From: Occultella aeris | Lineage (GTDB): Bacteria > Actinomycetota > Actinomycetes > Actinomycetales > Beutenbergiaceae | Assembly (NCBI RefSeq): GCF_902703175.1 | Contig: NZ_CACRYJ010000066.1 | Span: 27,967 to 91,966, forward strand | Direction: 5' to 3' | DNA: 64,000 nucleotides | In this document: in pieces, positions 1 through 8,584 of the stretch | How positions within the stretch are numbered: the first letter of the stretch is position 1 | Layout: every line of letters begins with the position of its first letter | Notes under the pieces: model-generated | The model's database searches: none | What the model saw: the letters and a program-made list of their open reading frames with translations, nothing else | Told to the model about the DNA's origin: nothing | Position numbers and translations under genes: made by a program

Positions 1-516
1 GGTCGCAGGCTCGGCGAGCACCTGGTCGCTCTGGGCCACCGCGACGTCGGGGTGCTGGTGGGCGTGGCCGAGGTGAGCTCAACCGTCGAACGCGTCGACG
101 GTATCCGTTCGGCCATCGAGGCCGTGGGCGGGTCCGTCACGTTGCGCCAGGGTGCGCCCACGCGGGACGAGGGCTATGCGGGCGCGGGTGCGTTGCTGGC
201 CGGCCGGCCCGACCTGACGGCTCTCGTGGGAACCGCGGACCAGATGGCGATCGGGGCCATGTCCTGGCTGCGCGAGCACGGCCGGGCCGTGCCCGAGGAT
301 GTCTCGGTCGCAGGTTTCAACGACATCGCGGTCTCCCGAGACCTGAACCCGGGACTCACCTCGGTACGGTTGCCGTTACGCGCGATGGGCGCTGCGGCGC
401 TCGAGATCGCGCTCGCCCCGGCGCCCTCGACGCAACCGGTGATCCGTGAACTGGGCACGGAACTGATCGTGCGCGGCTCCACCGGCCCGGCGCCGGGCAC
501 CCGAATCCGGGGGTGA
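1..516 (+). CDS. LacI-family transcriptional regulator, C-terminal part (5' end outside window)
   Basis: The reading frame is open from the first base, so the gene begins upstream of the window; an ATG at 52 is internal. The visible 171 residues are the C-terminal part of the periplasmic-binding-protein-like sugar-sensing domain of LacI/GalR regulators. Signs are the LGHRDVGVLVG strand, the segment around ALVGTADQMAIGAMSWLREHG and the VSVAGFNDIAVSRDLNPGLTSV motif that is very typical of the family. The DNA-binding helix-turn-helix is not in the window. The sensed ligand cannot be read. The gene converges on metH with only 25 bp between the stop codons. Confidence 0.9.
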   Translation, partial: GRRLGEHLVALGHRDVGVLVGVAEVSSTVERVDGIRSAIEAVGGSVTLRQGAPTRDEGYAGAGALLAGRPDLTALVGTADQMAIGAMSWLREHGRAVPEDVSVAGFNDIAVSRDLNPGLTSVRLPLRAMGAAALEIALAPAPSTQPVIRELGTELIVRGSTGPAPGTRIRG

Positions 517-545
517 GCCGGGTCGGGAGCCCGCGCGCCGCTCAC
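513..545. terminator. Weak bidirectional hairpin between converging LacI-type gene and metH
   Basis: GTGAGC at 513-518 pairs with GCTCAC at 540-545, and inside it CGGG at 519-522 pairs with CCCG at 530-533. The structure spans the stop codons of both converging genes. There is no T-run, so termination activity is inferred only from position. Confidence 0.3.
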
Positions 546-3500
546 ACGGAGAAGTACTTCGCCTCCGGGTGGTGGAACACGATCGCGTCGGTGGACTGCT
601 CCGGGTGCAGCTGCAGTTCCTCGGAGAGCTCGACCCCGATCCGGTCGGCGCGGAGGAGGTCCACGATCTTGCGGCGGTCCTCCATGTTCGGGCAGGCCGG
701 GTAGCCGAGGGAGTAGCGGGCGCCGCGGTAGGCCACCTTGAACATGCCGTCCAGGTCTGCCGGGTCCTCGGCGGCGAAGCCGAGCTCCTCGCGGACCCGG
801 GAGTGCCAGAACTCGGCGAGCGACTCGGTCAGCTGCACCGAGAGCCCGTGCAGCTCCATGTAGTCGCGGTAGGCGTTGGCCGCGAACAGCCGTGCCGTGT
901 GGTCGTTCACGGCCGCACCGACGGTGACGAGCTGGAACCCGACGACGTCGATCTCGCCGGACTCACGTGGCCGCACGAAGTCGGCCAGGCACAGGTGCCG
1001 GTCCCGCCGCTGCCTGGGGAACGTGAACCGCATCCGCTCCGTGCCGGGTTCACCCCCGGAGCCGCCGTCGGGACCCTCGTGGTGCAGGATGACCATGTCG
1101 TCGCCCTCGGACACGGCCGGGAAGTACCCGTAGACCACGGCCGGGGCGAACATCTCCTCGGTCTGGATGCGGTCCAGCCAGTCCCGCAGCCGCGGCCGTC
1201 CCTCTGTCTCGACCAGCTGCTCGTAGGACAGCTCGCCGTCGCGGGACGGCTTCAGACCCCACTGCCCCATGAAGGTGGCACGCTCGTCGAGGAACGCGGC
1301 GTAGTCGGCGAGCTTGATGCCCTTGACGATCCGGGTGCCCCAGAACGGCGGGGTCGGGATCGGGTTCGTCAGGGTCACGTCCGAGCGGGCCGGCAGGTCC
1401 TCGGGCGGGGTCTCGTCGACCGTCACCTTCGCGTGGATGCGCTTCTTCAAAGCGGGGAGCCCGACGGCGTCGCGCGCCTCCCCGCGCGCGACCCGGACGA
1501 GCGGCTCCATCAGGCGCAGGCCTTCGAAGGCGTCCCGGGCGTAGCGGACCTCGCCCGGGTACTGGCCGGCGAGGTCGTCCTCGACGTACACGCGGGTCAG
1601 GGCGGCGCCGCCGAGCAGCACCGGGTACTTCTCGGCGAGACCACGGGCGGCGAGCTCGGCGAGGTTCTCCTTCATCACCACCGTGGACTTCACCAACAGG
1701 CCGCTCATCCCGATGACGTCCGCGTTGTGCTCCTCGGCGGCCTCGATCATCGCCGAGACCGGCTGCTTGATCCCGATGTTGACCACCGTGTAGCCGTTGT
1801 TGGTGAGGATGATGTCGACGAGGTTCTTGCCGATGTCGTGTACGTCGCCGCGCACGGTGCCCAGGACGATGGTGCCCTTGCCCGCCTCGTCCGTCTTCTC
1901 GATGTACGGCTCGAGGTAGGCCACCGCCGACTTCATGGCCTCGGCGGACTGCAGCACGAACGGCAGCTGCATCTCGCCACGGCCGAACAGTTCGCCCACC
2001 ACCTTCATGCCCTCGAGGAGGTGGTCGTTGATGATCGCGAGCGCGCTCCAGCCCTCGCCGAGCGCAGCCTCGAGATCGGCGTCCAAGCCCTTCATCTCGC
2101 CGTCGATGATGCGACGCTGCAGCCGCTCCCCGAGGGGCAGGGCCGCCAGTTCCGCGGCCCGCTGGTCCTTCAGGGCGGCCGAGTCGACGCCCGAGAACAG
2201 GTCGAGCAGGTGCGCGAGCGGGTCGTGCGTCATCGCGCCGGTCTCGTCGAACTCGCGACGGTCCCAGACCAGGTCGAGTGCGGCCTGGCGCTGCTCGTCG
2301 GGGATCTTCGCGAGCGGCAGGATCTTCGCGGCGTGCACGATCGCGGAGTCGAGCCCGGCCTGGACCGCCTCGTGCAGGAACACCGAGTTGAGGACCACCC
2401 GGGCCGCCGGGTTGAGCCCGAACGACACGTTCGAGACACCCAGGGTGGTGTGCACGCCGGGATACTTCGCCTTCAGCGCCCGGATCGCCTCGATCGTCTC
2501 GATGCCGTCCCGGCGGGTCTCCTCCTGGCCGGTCCCGATCGGGAACGTGAGCGTGTCGACGATGATGTCCTCGATCGCCATGCCCCAGGTCCCGGTCAGC
2601 TCCTCGATAAGGCGGGTCGCGATGTCCACCTTCGTCTGCGCCGTGCGGGCCTGGCCCTCCTCGTCGATGGTGAGGGCGATGACGGCGGCGCCGTGCTCCT
2701 TCACGATCGGCATGACCCGGGCGTAGCGGGAGCCCGGACCGTCGCCGTCCTCGAAGTTCACCGAGTTGACCACGGCCCGGCCGCCCACGAGTTCCAGCCC
2801 GGCGCGGACCACCTCGGGCTCGGTCGAGTCGATCACCAGCGGCAGGGTGGACGCGCTGGCCAACCGGGAGATGACCTCGCGGGCATCGGCGACGCCGTCC
2901 CGCCCCACGTAGTCGACACAGACGTCCAGCAGGTGTGCACCGTCACGGGTCTGGGCCCGGGCGATCTGCACGCACTCGTCCCAGTCCTCCGCGAGCATCG
3001 CCTCCCGGAACGCCTTGGACCCGTTCGCGTTCGTGCGCTCACCGATGGCGAGGAACGAGGCGTCCTGGTCGAAGTCGACGTGGGTGTACAGGCTCGCCAC
3101 ACCCTGCTCGGGCTCCGGCGAGCGGGCCACCACGGGGCGGCCGCCGACGCGCTGGACCACCTCCGCGAGGTGCTCGGGGGTGGTACCGCAGCAGCCACCG
3201 ACCAGGCCGAGGCCGAACTCCGTCACGAACTGCTCGTGCGCGAGACCGAGTTCGGTGGGGGTGAGCGGGTAGGAGGCACCGTTCGCACCGAGCACCGGCA
3301 GTCCGGCGTTCGGCATACAGGTGACCGGCAGGTCGGCGTGCCGGGCGAGGTGGCGCAGGTGCTCGCTCATCTCCGCCGGCCCGGTGGCGCAGTTCAGCCC
3401 GATCGAGTCGATGCCGAGGGCGCGCAGGGTGGTCAGCGCGGCCCCGATCTCCGAACCCATCAGCATGGTGCCCGTGGTCTCCACGGTGACCTGGGCGAAG

Positions 3501-4069
3501 ATCGGCAGCTCGGTGCCCGACTCCGCCATGGCGGCCTTGGCGCCGTTGATGGCGGACTTCGTCTGCAGGAGGTCCTGGCTGGTCTCGACCAGGATCGCGT
3601 CCGCGCCGCCGGCGATCAGGCCCGCGGCCTGCTGGGCGAACGTGTCCCTGAGGTGGGCGTAGGTGGTGTGCCCAAGACTTGGCAGCTTCGTGCCGGGCCC
3701 CATCGACCCGAGCACCCAGCGGGGATGGTCGGGGGTGGAGTTCTTCTCGGCGCTGCGCCGCGCGATCCGGGCGCCGGCCTCGGCGAGCTCGAAGATCCGG
3801 TCGTCGATGTCGTAGTCGGACAGGTTCGACCAGTTCGCGCCGAACGTGTTCGTCTCGACGCAGTCCACGCCGACGGCGTAGTACGCGTCGTGCACGGACT
3901 CGATGACGTCGGGCCGGGTCACGTTCAGGATCTCGTTGCAGCCTTCGAGGCCCTGGAAGTCGTCGAGGGTCAGGTTGGCGTCCTGCAGCATGGTGCCCAT
4001 GGCACCGTCGGCGACGACCACCCGGGTGCTGATGGCGTGCTTCAGTGCGGCGGCGCGTTCGGGGAGCAT
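542..4069 (-). CDS. metH: Cobalamin-dependent methionine synthase
   Basis: A 1175-residue, full-length multidomain MetH that transfers the methyl group of 5-methyltetrahydrofolate to homocysteine through methylcobalamin. Domains in order: homocysteine-binding domain (about 1-310) with zinc ligands in NCATGPAE and GGCCGTTPEH; pterin-binding domain (about 330-600); cobalamin cap and binding domain (about 620-870) with the DVHDIGKNL motif whose His is the lower cobalt ligand; and the reactivation (AdoMet) domain (about 900-1175) with RYSLGYPACP. No cobalamin riboswitch can be placed, because the exonuclease-fusion gene ends only 40 bp upstream. The start ATG has a G-rich but weak ribosome site (CTCGGGGG), which suggests read-through from the upstream gene. 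Confidence 0.98.
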   Translation of the reverse strand: MLPERAAALKHAISTRVVVADGAMGTMLQDANLTLDDFQGLEGCNEILNVTRPDVIESVHDAYYAVGVDCVETNTFGANWSNLSDYDIDDRIFELAEAGARIARRSAEKNSTPDHPRWVLGSMGPGTKLPSLGHTTYAHLRDTFAQQAAGLIAGGADAILVETSQDLLQTKSAINGAKAAMAESGTELPIFAQVTVETTGTMLMGSEIGAALTTLRALGIDSIGLNCATGPAEMSEHLRHLARHADLPVTCMPNAGLPVLGANGASYPLTPTELGLAHEQFVTEFGLGLVGGCCGTTPEHLAEVVQRVGGRPVVARSPEPEQGVASLYTHVDFDQDASFLAIGERTNANGSKAFREAMLAEDWDECVQIARAQTRDGAHLLDVCVDYVGRDGVADAREVISRLASASTLPLVIDSTEPEVVRAGLELVGGRAVVNSVNFEDGDGPGSRYARVMPIVKEHGAAVIALTIDEEGQARTAQTKVDIATRLIEELTGTWGMAIEDIIVDTLTFPIGTGQEETRRDGIETIEAIRALKAKYPGVHTTLGVSNVSFGLNPAARVVLNSVFLHEAVQAGLDSAIVHAAKILPLAKIPDEQRQAALDLVWDRREFDETGAMTHDPLAHLLDLFSGVDSAALKDQRAAELAALPLGERLQRRIIDGEMKGLDADLEAALGEGWSALAIINDHLLEGMKVVGELFGRGEMQLPFVLQSAEAMKSAVAYLEPYIEKTDEAGKGTIVLGTVRGDVHDIGKNLVDIILTNNGYTVVNIGIKQPVSAMIEAAEEHNADVIGMSGLLVKSTVVMKENLAELAARGLAEKYPVLLGGAALTRVYVEDDLAGQYPGEVRYARDAFEGLRLMEPLVRVARGEARDAVGLPALKKRIHAKVTVDETPPEDLPARSDVTLTNPIPTPPFWGTRIVKGIKLADYAAFLDERATFMGQWGLKPSRDGELSYEQLVETEGRPRLRDWLDRIQTEEMFAPAVVYGYFPAVSEGDDMVILHHEGPDGGSGGEPGTERMRFTFPRQRRDRHLCLADFVRPRESGEIDVVGFQLVTVGAAVNDHTARLFAANAYRDYMELHGLSVQLTESLAEFWHSRVREELGFAAEDPADLDGMFKVAYRGARYSLGYPACPNMEDRRKIVDLLRADRIGVELSEELQLHPEQSTDAIVFHHPEAKYFSV

Positions 4070-4109
4070 CCCCCGAGTCTAGGCGGCTGCGGCGCCGTCC
4101 GAGCACGAG

Positions 4110-5531
4110 TCACGACACTGTGGGCCGGAGCACCTCCAGCAGCCTGGACACCGACCCGCCGAGGCCCCACCGGTCCACGAGTTCGGTGAGCGCCGCCGGG
4201 TCCCGGGGCACCGGATAGCCCGGCCCGCTCCCCGGCAGCGCGGTATCGACCTCGCCGAGGTTGATCCGGCGCGCGACCGCGACCACCTCCGGAGCCACGT
4301 CCAGGTAGTCCGAGGCGGCCTTGATCTTGGTGCGCACCCCGGCTGCGAGAGGCGTGCCCGGGTCCGCGGCGGCGGCCCGGATCCCGGCCAGGTCGCCGAA
4401 GCTCGCGAGCAGCGACGCCGCGGTCTTCTCCCCCACCCCGGCCACCCCGGGCAGCCCATCCGAGGAGTCCCCGCGCATCGTCGCGAAGTCGGCGTACTGA
4501 TCCGGCCGGACCCCGTACTTCTCCACCACGACGGCGTCCGTGAGGACCTCGTGCCGGCCCACCCCGCGCGCGGTGTACAGCACCCGCACCGGGCCGCCGG
4601 CAGCGCCGTCCTCGACGAGCTGGAACAGGTCCCGGTCCCCGGTGACCACGTCCACCGGCATGCCCGCATCCGTGGCCAGGGTGCCGATGACGTCATCGGC
4701 CTCGTAACCGTCCGCGCCGACGATCCGGATCCCGAGGGCCTCGAGGGTCGCCACGATGATCGGGATCTGTACCTGGAGCGGGTCCGGCACCTCCTCGACG
4801 TCCGAGCCGCCGGGGACGACCTCCTCGACCCGGTGGGCCTTGTAGGACGGGATCAGGTCAACCCGCCACTGCGGCCGCCAGTCGTTGTCCCAGCAGCAGA
4901 CGAGATGGGTCGGCCGATACTGGTCGACCAGCCGGGTGATGAAGTCCAGCAGCCCGCGCACCGCATTGACCGGTGTGCCATCGGGTGCCGTCATCGAATC
5001 GGGAACGCCGTAGAACGCACGGAAGTACAGGCTCGCGGTGTCCAGGAGCATCAGTCGGTCCATGTCGCCGAGTCTGTCACGGCGCGCGGACATCGCCCGT
5101 CGTGCACGTTCGCGCCACTGCTCGGGAGCGTCCGTGACGACGGCCGCGTCGATGCCGTACAGGCGCGCATCGGTGAGCACCTGGAGGAACGTGCCGAGCT
5201 CGGACTCGGCGTCGACGAGGAGTACCTCGGGGTCGGTGAACACGAGGACGTGCCGGCCGGTGCCCACCGGCCGTCCGGAGTGGGGCAGCCCTGGGCGGGG
5301 TGCCCCACGTCGCTGCGGGCCGAGCCGGTCAAGACCGAGCAGGCAGTCGAACAGGGCATCCCAGTTGCGGCCGAACCAGTCCGGGAACTCGAGCACACGC
5401 GCGATCTCACCGAGCAGGTCGGACTTGGTGCGGCAGCGGCCGCCATCGATCAGATGCCACACATCGTGGGCGCCACCGGTCGGTGCGCCGTCGTGGCCCG
5501 GACCTGTGGCCCCGACCGGAACAGTCCTCAT
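4110..5531 (-). CDS. Barstar-like domain fused in frame to 5'-3' exonuclease (PIN/H3TH type)
   Basis: A 473-residue frame with two recognisable parts and no stop between them. Residues about 24-135 resemble barstar, the ribonuclease-inhibitor fold: VWHLIDGGRCRTKSDLL, then LEFPDWFGRNWDALFDCL, then a strand ending in HVLVFTD. Residues about 157-473 match a stand-alone 5'-3' exonuclease like the N-terminal domain of DNA polymerase I: MLLDTASLYFRAFYG, acidic metal-binding clusters EADD (278-280) and TGDRD, and the helix-3-turn-helix region GDSSDGLPGVAGVGEKTA. A separate exonuclease could start at ATG 5063 (about 317 residues, the usual family size) or ATG 5093, but neither has a clear ribosome site. 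ATG 5531 was chosen for the whole frame because the residues upstream of it look non-conserved. Either a true fusion or two abutting in-frame genes that lost the separating stop. No barnase-like gene is nearby. Confidence 0.8.
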   Translation of the reverse strand: MRTVPVGATGPGHDGAPTGGAHDVWHLIDGGRCRTKSDLLGEIARVLEFPDWFGRNWDALFDCLLGLDRLGPQRRGAPRPGLPHSGRPVGTGRHVLVFTDPEVLLVDAESELGTFLQVLTDARLYGIDAAVVTDAPEQWRERARRAMSARRDRLGDMDRLMLLDTASLYFRAFYGVPDSMTAPDGTPVNAVRGLLDFITRLVDQYRPTHLVCCWDNDWRPQWRVDLIPSYKAHRVEEVVPGGSDVEEVPDPLQVQIPIIVATLEALGIRIVGADGYEADDVIGTLATDAGMPVDVVTGDRDLFQLVEDGAAGGPVRVLYTARGVGRHEVLTDAVVVEKYGVRPDQYADFATMRGDSSDGLPGVAGVGEKTAASLLASFGDLAGIRAAAADPGTPLAAGVRTKIKAASDYLDVAPEVVAVARRINLGEVDTALPGSGPGYPVPRDPAALTELVDRWGLGGSVSRLLEVLRPTVS

Positions 5532-5533
5532 GC

Positions 5534-5555
5534 GGCCGGCCGAATCCGGCCGGCC
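5534..5555. promoter_or_regulatory. GC-rich hairpin immediately before the barstar-exonuclease start codon
   Basis: GGCCGGCCG at 5534-5542 is perfectly complementary to CGGCCGGCC at 5547-5555, with a 4-base loop. On the minus strand it ends 2 bp before the ATG at 5531 and would hide the ribosome site. Function in translational control is an inference. Confidence 0.5.
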
Positions 5556-5687
5556 ACGATGCGCGGACGCGGGACGCGGGTTCCACCAGCGGGCCGGATC
5601 ACCCGGTCGAGTCTGGCACACGGGTCCCGCGGCCGTGCGGGCCAGGACGGCCGGGCCGCGCAGGTCCCGTGATCGAAACGCAATCTC

Positions 5688-5720
5688 GGTGTGCTAGACA
5701 TCACACCACAAAGGATGTGA
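5688..5720. promoter_or_regulatory. Overlapping inverted repeats upstream of the peptide importer (candidate operator)
   Basis: GGTGTG (5688-5693) and CACACC (5702-5707) form one inverted repeat. TCACA (5701-5705) and TGTGA (5716-5720) form a second one with a 10-bp spacer. A -10-like TAGACA lies at 5695-5700. The arrangement fits a repressor site over a promoter, but no regulator can be assigned. Confidence 0.4.
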
Positions 5721-5735
5721 CAAGCATCACCGGGA

Positions 5736-5753
5736 GTTCGTGTACCCACGAAC
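5736..5753 (+). promoter_or_regulatory. Leader hairpin of the substrate-binding protein gene
   Basis: GTTCGTG (5736-5742) pairs with CACGAAC (5747-5753) over the 4-base loop TACC, 27 bp before the start codon. It leaves the ribosome site AAGAAGG (5765-5771) free, so it may stabilise the transcript. Confidence 0.45.
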
Positions 5754-5780
5754 CCAGAGATCGCAAGAAGGATGTGGAAC

Positions 5781-7424
5781 ATGGCTACAGCCAGCTTCCG
5801 GCGTCGGGGCCTGAGCGTGGTCGGCACTGCCGCCGCCCTCGCCCTCGTGCTCGCCGCCTGCGCCGAGACCGAGGACCCGAACGCCGATGAGGGCACCGGC
5901 GGCGACACCGGTGGTGCCATCACGGTCGGCACCACCGACGTGATCATCGCGCTGGACCCGGCCGGGTCCTATGACAACGGGTCCTGGGCCGTGATGAACC
6001 AGGTGTACCCGTTCCTGATGAACTCCCCGTACGGCTCGCCGGACGTGGAGCCGGACATCGCCGAGTCCGCCGAGTTCACCGCCCCGACCGAGTACACCGT
6101 GGTGCTCAAGCCCGACCTGACCTTCGCGAACGGCCACGCGCTGACCGCCTCGGACGTGAAGTTCACGTTCGACCGCCAGGTCGCCATCAACGACCCGCAG
6201 GGCCCGGCCTCCCTGCTCTACAACCTGGAGAGCACCGAGGTCGTCGACGAGACCACGGTCGTGTTCCACCTGCTGAGTGAGAACGACCAGATCTTCCCGC
6301 AGATCCTGGCCTCCCCGGTGGCCCCGATCGTGGACGAGGAGGTGCTCTCCGCGACCGAGGTGACGCCGTCGGCCGACATCGCCGAGGCCGAGGCGTTCGC
6401 GGGCCAGTACTCGATCAGTGACTACGTGGAGAACGAGGTGATCCGCTACACGGCGTTCGAGGACTACGCCGGCCTCCTGCCGCCGGCGGTGACCGACGAG
6501 ATCACGGTGCAGTACTTCGCCGAGGAGACCTCGCTGAAGCTGGCGGTGCAGGAAGGCGACGTCGACGTGGCGTTCCGGTCGATGAGCCCCACCGACATCG
6601 GCGACCTGCGCACCGACGACTCCGTGGTGGTCCACGACGGGCCCGGTGGGGAGATCCGCTACATCGTGTTCAACTTCAACACCCAGCCGTTCGGTGCCAC
6701 CACCGCCGAGGCCGATCCTGCGATGGCACTGGCCGTCCGGCAGGCCGTCGCCCACCTGATCGACCGCAACGCGCTGTCCGAGGAGATCTACCAGGGCACC
6801 TACACGCCGCTGTACTCCTACATCCCGGAGGGCCTGACCGGTGCGAACACGGCGCTGCAGGATCTCTACGGTGACGGCGAGGGCGGCCCCGACGCCGATG
6901 CGGCCGCGGCAGTACTCGCCGATGCGGGCGTGACCACCCCGGTGACGCTGAACCTGCAGTACAGCCCGGACCACTACGGCGCCTCCTCCGACGAGGAGTA
7001 CGCCATGATCGAGGCGCAGTTGGAGGCGACCGGCCTGTTCGACGTGCAGCTCAACTCCACCCTCTGGGATGCCTACTCGGCCGAGCGCACCCAGGACCTG
7101 TACCCGGCCTACCAGCTCGGCTGGTTCCCGGACTACTCGGACGCGGACAACTACCTGTCCCCGTTCTTCCTCACCGAGAACTTCCTCGGCAATCACTACG
7201 ACAACCAGGAGGTCAACGACCTGATCCTGGCGCAGGCCACCACCGTCGACGAGGCCGAACGCACCGCGCTGATCGAGCAGGTGCAGGACCTGGTCGCCGC
7301 CGATCTGTCCACGGTGCCGTACCTCCAGGGCGCCCAGGTGGCTGTCGCGGCGGCGGACATCACCGGCGTCGCGGACACGCTGGACGCGTCCTTCAAGTTC
7401 CGGTACGCGGCCCTGGGCCGCTGA
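5781..7424 (+). CDS. ABC importer substrate-binding lipoprotein, family 5 (oligopeptide/dipeptide/nickel type)
   Basis: A 547-residue exported lipoprotein. Signal peptide: basic RRRG near the start, hydrophobic stretch, then lipobox LAAC with the lipidated Cys at residue 27, followed by an acidic linker (AETEDPNADEG). The mature part shows family-5 solute-binding features: DPAGSYDNGSW near the N terminus, a PDIAESAEF-type segment, VLKPDLTFANGHALTASDVKFTFDR, and a C-terminal GWFPDYSDADNYLSPFF. It captures a ligand outside the membrane for the two permeases that follow. ATG 5781 is preferred over ATG 5772 because AAGAAGG ends at 5771, the right distance for 5781 only. The ligand is unknown; peptides are the usual guess. 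Confidence 0.93.
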   Translation: MATASFRRRGLSVVGTAAALALVLAACAETEDPNADEGTGGDTGGAITVGTTDVIIALDPAGSYDNGSWAVMNQVYPFLMNSPYGSPDVEPDIAESAEFTAPTEYTVVLKPDLTFANGHALTASDVKFTFDRQVAINDPQGPASLLYNLESTEVVDETTVVFHLLSENDQIFPQILASPVAPIVDEEVLSATEVTPSADIAEAEAFAGQYSISDYVENEVIRYTAFEDYAGLLPPAVTDEITVQYFAEETSLKLAVQEGDVDVAFRSMSPTDIGDLRTDDSVVVHDGPGGEIRYIVFNFNTQPFGATTAEADPAMALAVRQAVAHLIDRNALSEEIYQGTYTPLYSYIPEGLTGANTALQDLYGDGEGGPDADAAAAVLADAGVTTPVTLNLQYSPDHYGASSDEEYAMIEAQLEATGLFDVQLNSTLWDAYSAERTQDLYPAYQLGWFPDYSDADNYLSPFFLTENFLGNHYDNQEVNDLILAQATTVDEAERTALIEQVQDLVAADLSTVPYLQGAQVAVAAADITGVADTLDASFKFRYAALGR

Positions 7425-7436
7425 GCCGGAGACCGG

Positions 7437-7468
7437 GTGCCGGTGCCGCCGCGCGGTGGCACCGGCAC
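7437..7468 (+). promoter_or_regulatory. Strong intercistronic hairpin after the substrate-binding protein gene
   Basis: GTGCCGGTGCC (7437-7447) is perfectly complementary to GGCACCGGCAC (7458-7468); the stem extends inwards to 14 bp with one G-U pair and a GCGC loop. It sits 12 bp after the stop of the binding-protein gene and 39 bp before the first permease. Such hairpins in importer operons commonly protect the binding-protein mRNA or attenuate the downstream genes. No T-run follows, so it is not a canonical terminator. Confidence 0.7.
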
Positions 7469-7507
7469 TCGTGACGCCGCCGGAACGCCTGCGAAAGAGG
7501 TCCAAGT

Positions 7508-8584
7508 GTGACGATCGTCGACGATCGCACGGTGGGTTCGACCGCCACAGTCCGGAGCAAGGGCTCCGGACTCGGCGGCTACATCCTCACCCGTTTCCTA
7601 CTCATCATTCCGACCGTGTTCATCCTGGTCACCCTCGTCTTCTTCCTGATGCGGGTGGTCGGGGACCCGATCACGGCATCCGTGGGCGACCGGCTCACGG
7701 CCGCGCAGCTCGCGGAGCGGCTCGCCGACGCGGGCTTCGACCGGCCCCTGCACGTGCAGTACTTCGAATACCTCGGTCAGATCTTCACCGGCGACTTCGG
7801 GCGCACTCTCACCGACAACCGGGCGATCTCCGAGATCCTGGTCACCTACGGCACGGCCACGCTCGAGCTGGCCATCTACGCCCTGATCGTGGCGCTCACG
7901 GTGGGCATCCCGTTCGGGATGCTCGCGGCCCAGCTGCGGGACCGGTGGCCCGATGCGGTGCTCCGGGTGATGGCCATCCTCTTCTACGCCACGCCGGTGT
8001 TCTTCGCCGGCCTCCTGCTGAAGCTGGTGTTCTCGGTCTGGCTGGGCTGGTTCCCGCTCAGCGGCCGGGCCACCTCCAGCACCCAGCTGACCCTCAGCGG
8101 GATCAGCGGATCGTCCGGCATCAACATGCTGGACGCGCTGCGCACCGGACGGATGGATCTGATCGGGGACGTGGCCGCTCACGCGGTGCTGCCCGCGATG
8201 GCCCTCGGCCTGCTCACCGCCGGGGTGTTCCTGCGCCTGGTGCGGACGAACCTGATCGGCACCCTCGGGCGCGACTACGTGGACGCGGCCCGGTCGCGTG
8301 GCGTGAGCGAGTCCCGCCTTGTCCGCAAGCACGCCTACCGGCCGGCACTGATCCCGATCATCACCGTGATGGGCATGCAGATCGCGTTGCTGCTGGGCGG
8401 GGCCATCCTCACCGAGAGCACGTTCGAGTGGCGCGGGCTCGGCTTCCAGCTGGCGCAGTACCTGGGCGCCCGTGATTTCGTGGCGGTGCAGGGCATCGTC
8501 GCCATGCTGGCCGTGATCGTCGCCGTCACGAACTTCATCGTGGACGTGGCCGCGGCGCTGATCGACCCGAGGGTGAGGTACTGA
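7508..8584 (+). CDS. ABC importer permease, DppB/OppB type
   Basis: A 358-residue inner-membrane permease starting with GTG 7508 behind GAAAGAGG at 7493-7500. The first membrane helix (LTRFLLIIPTVFILVTLVFFLMRVVGDP) is the hallmark of DppB-like subunits, followed by the large extracytoplasmic loop and the core transmembrane domain. The coupling-helix (EAA-like) motif is at YVDAARSRGVSESRLVRKHA. It pairs with the next gene to form the membrane pore for the substrate delivered by the upstream lipoprotein. It overlaps the next permease by one base (TGATG). Confidence 0.95.
   Translation: MTIVDDRTVGSTATVRSKGSGLGGYILTRFLLIIPTVFILVTLVFFLMRVVGDPITASVGDRLTAAQLAERLADAGFDRPLHVQYFEYLGQIFTGDFGRTLTDNRAISEILVTYGTATLELAIYALIVALTVGIPFGMLAAQLRDRWPDAVLRVMAILFYATPVFFAGLLLKLVFSVWLGWFPLSGRATSSTQLTLSGISGSSGINMLDALRTGRMDLIGDVAAHAVLPAMALGLLTAGVFLRLVRTNLIGTLGRDYVDAARSRGVSESRLVRKHAYRPALIPIITVMGMQIALLLGGAILTESTFEWRGLGFQLAQYLGARDFVAVQGIVAMLAVIVAVTNFIVDVAAALIDPRVRY

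Noticed and set aside
4070..4109. Cobalamin riboswitch for metH
   Set aside because: Only 40 bp separate metH from the upstream gene, too short for the element, and no B12-box is visible.
569..4189. 1206-codon plus-strand frame opposite metH
   Set aside because: Shadow of metH in a complementary frame; composition is skewed to Val, Gly and Arg and no family is recognisable.
4110..5531. Barnase-barstar toxin-antitoxin pair
   Set aside because: Only the inhibitor-like domain is present; no RNase toxin gene lies within the neighbouring genes.
5727..7505. 592-codon minus-strand frame opposite the substrate-binding protein gene
   Set aside because: Antisense shadow; the plus strand has a signal peptide, lipobox and family motifs.
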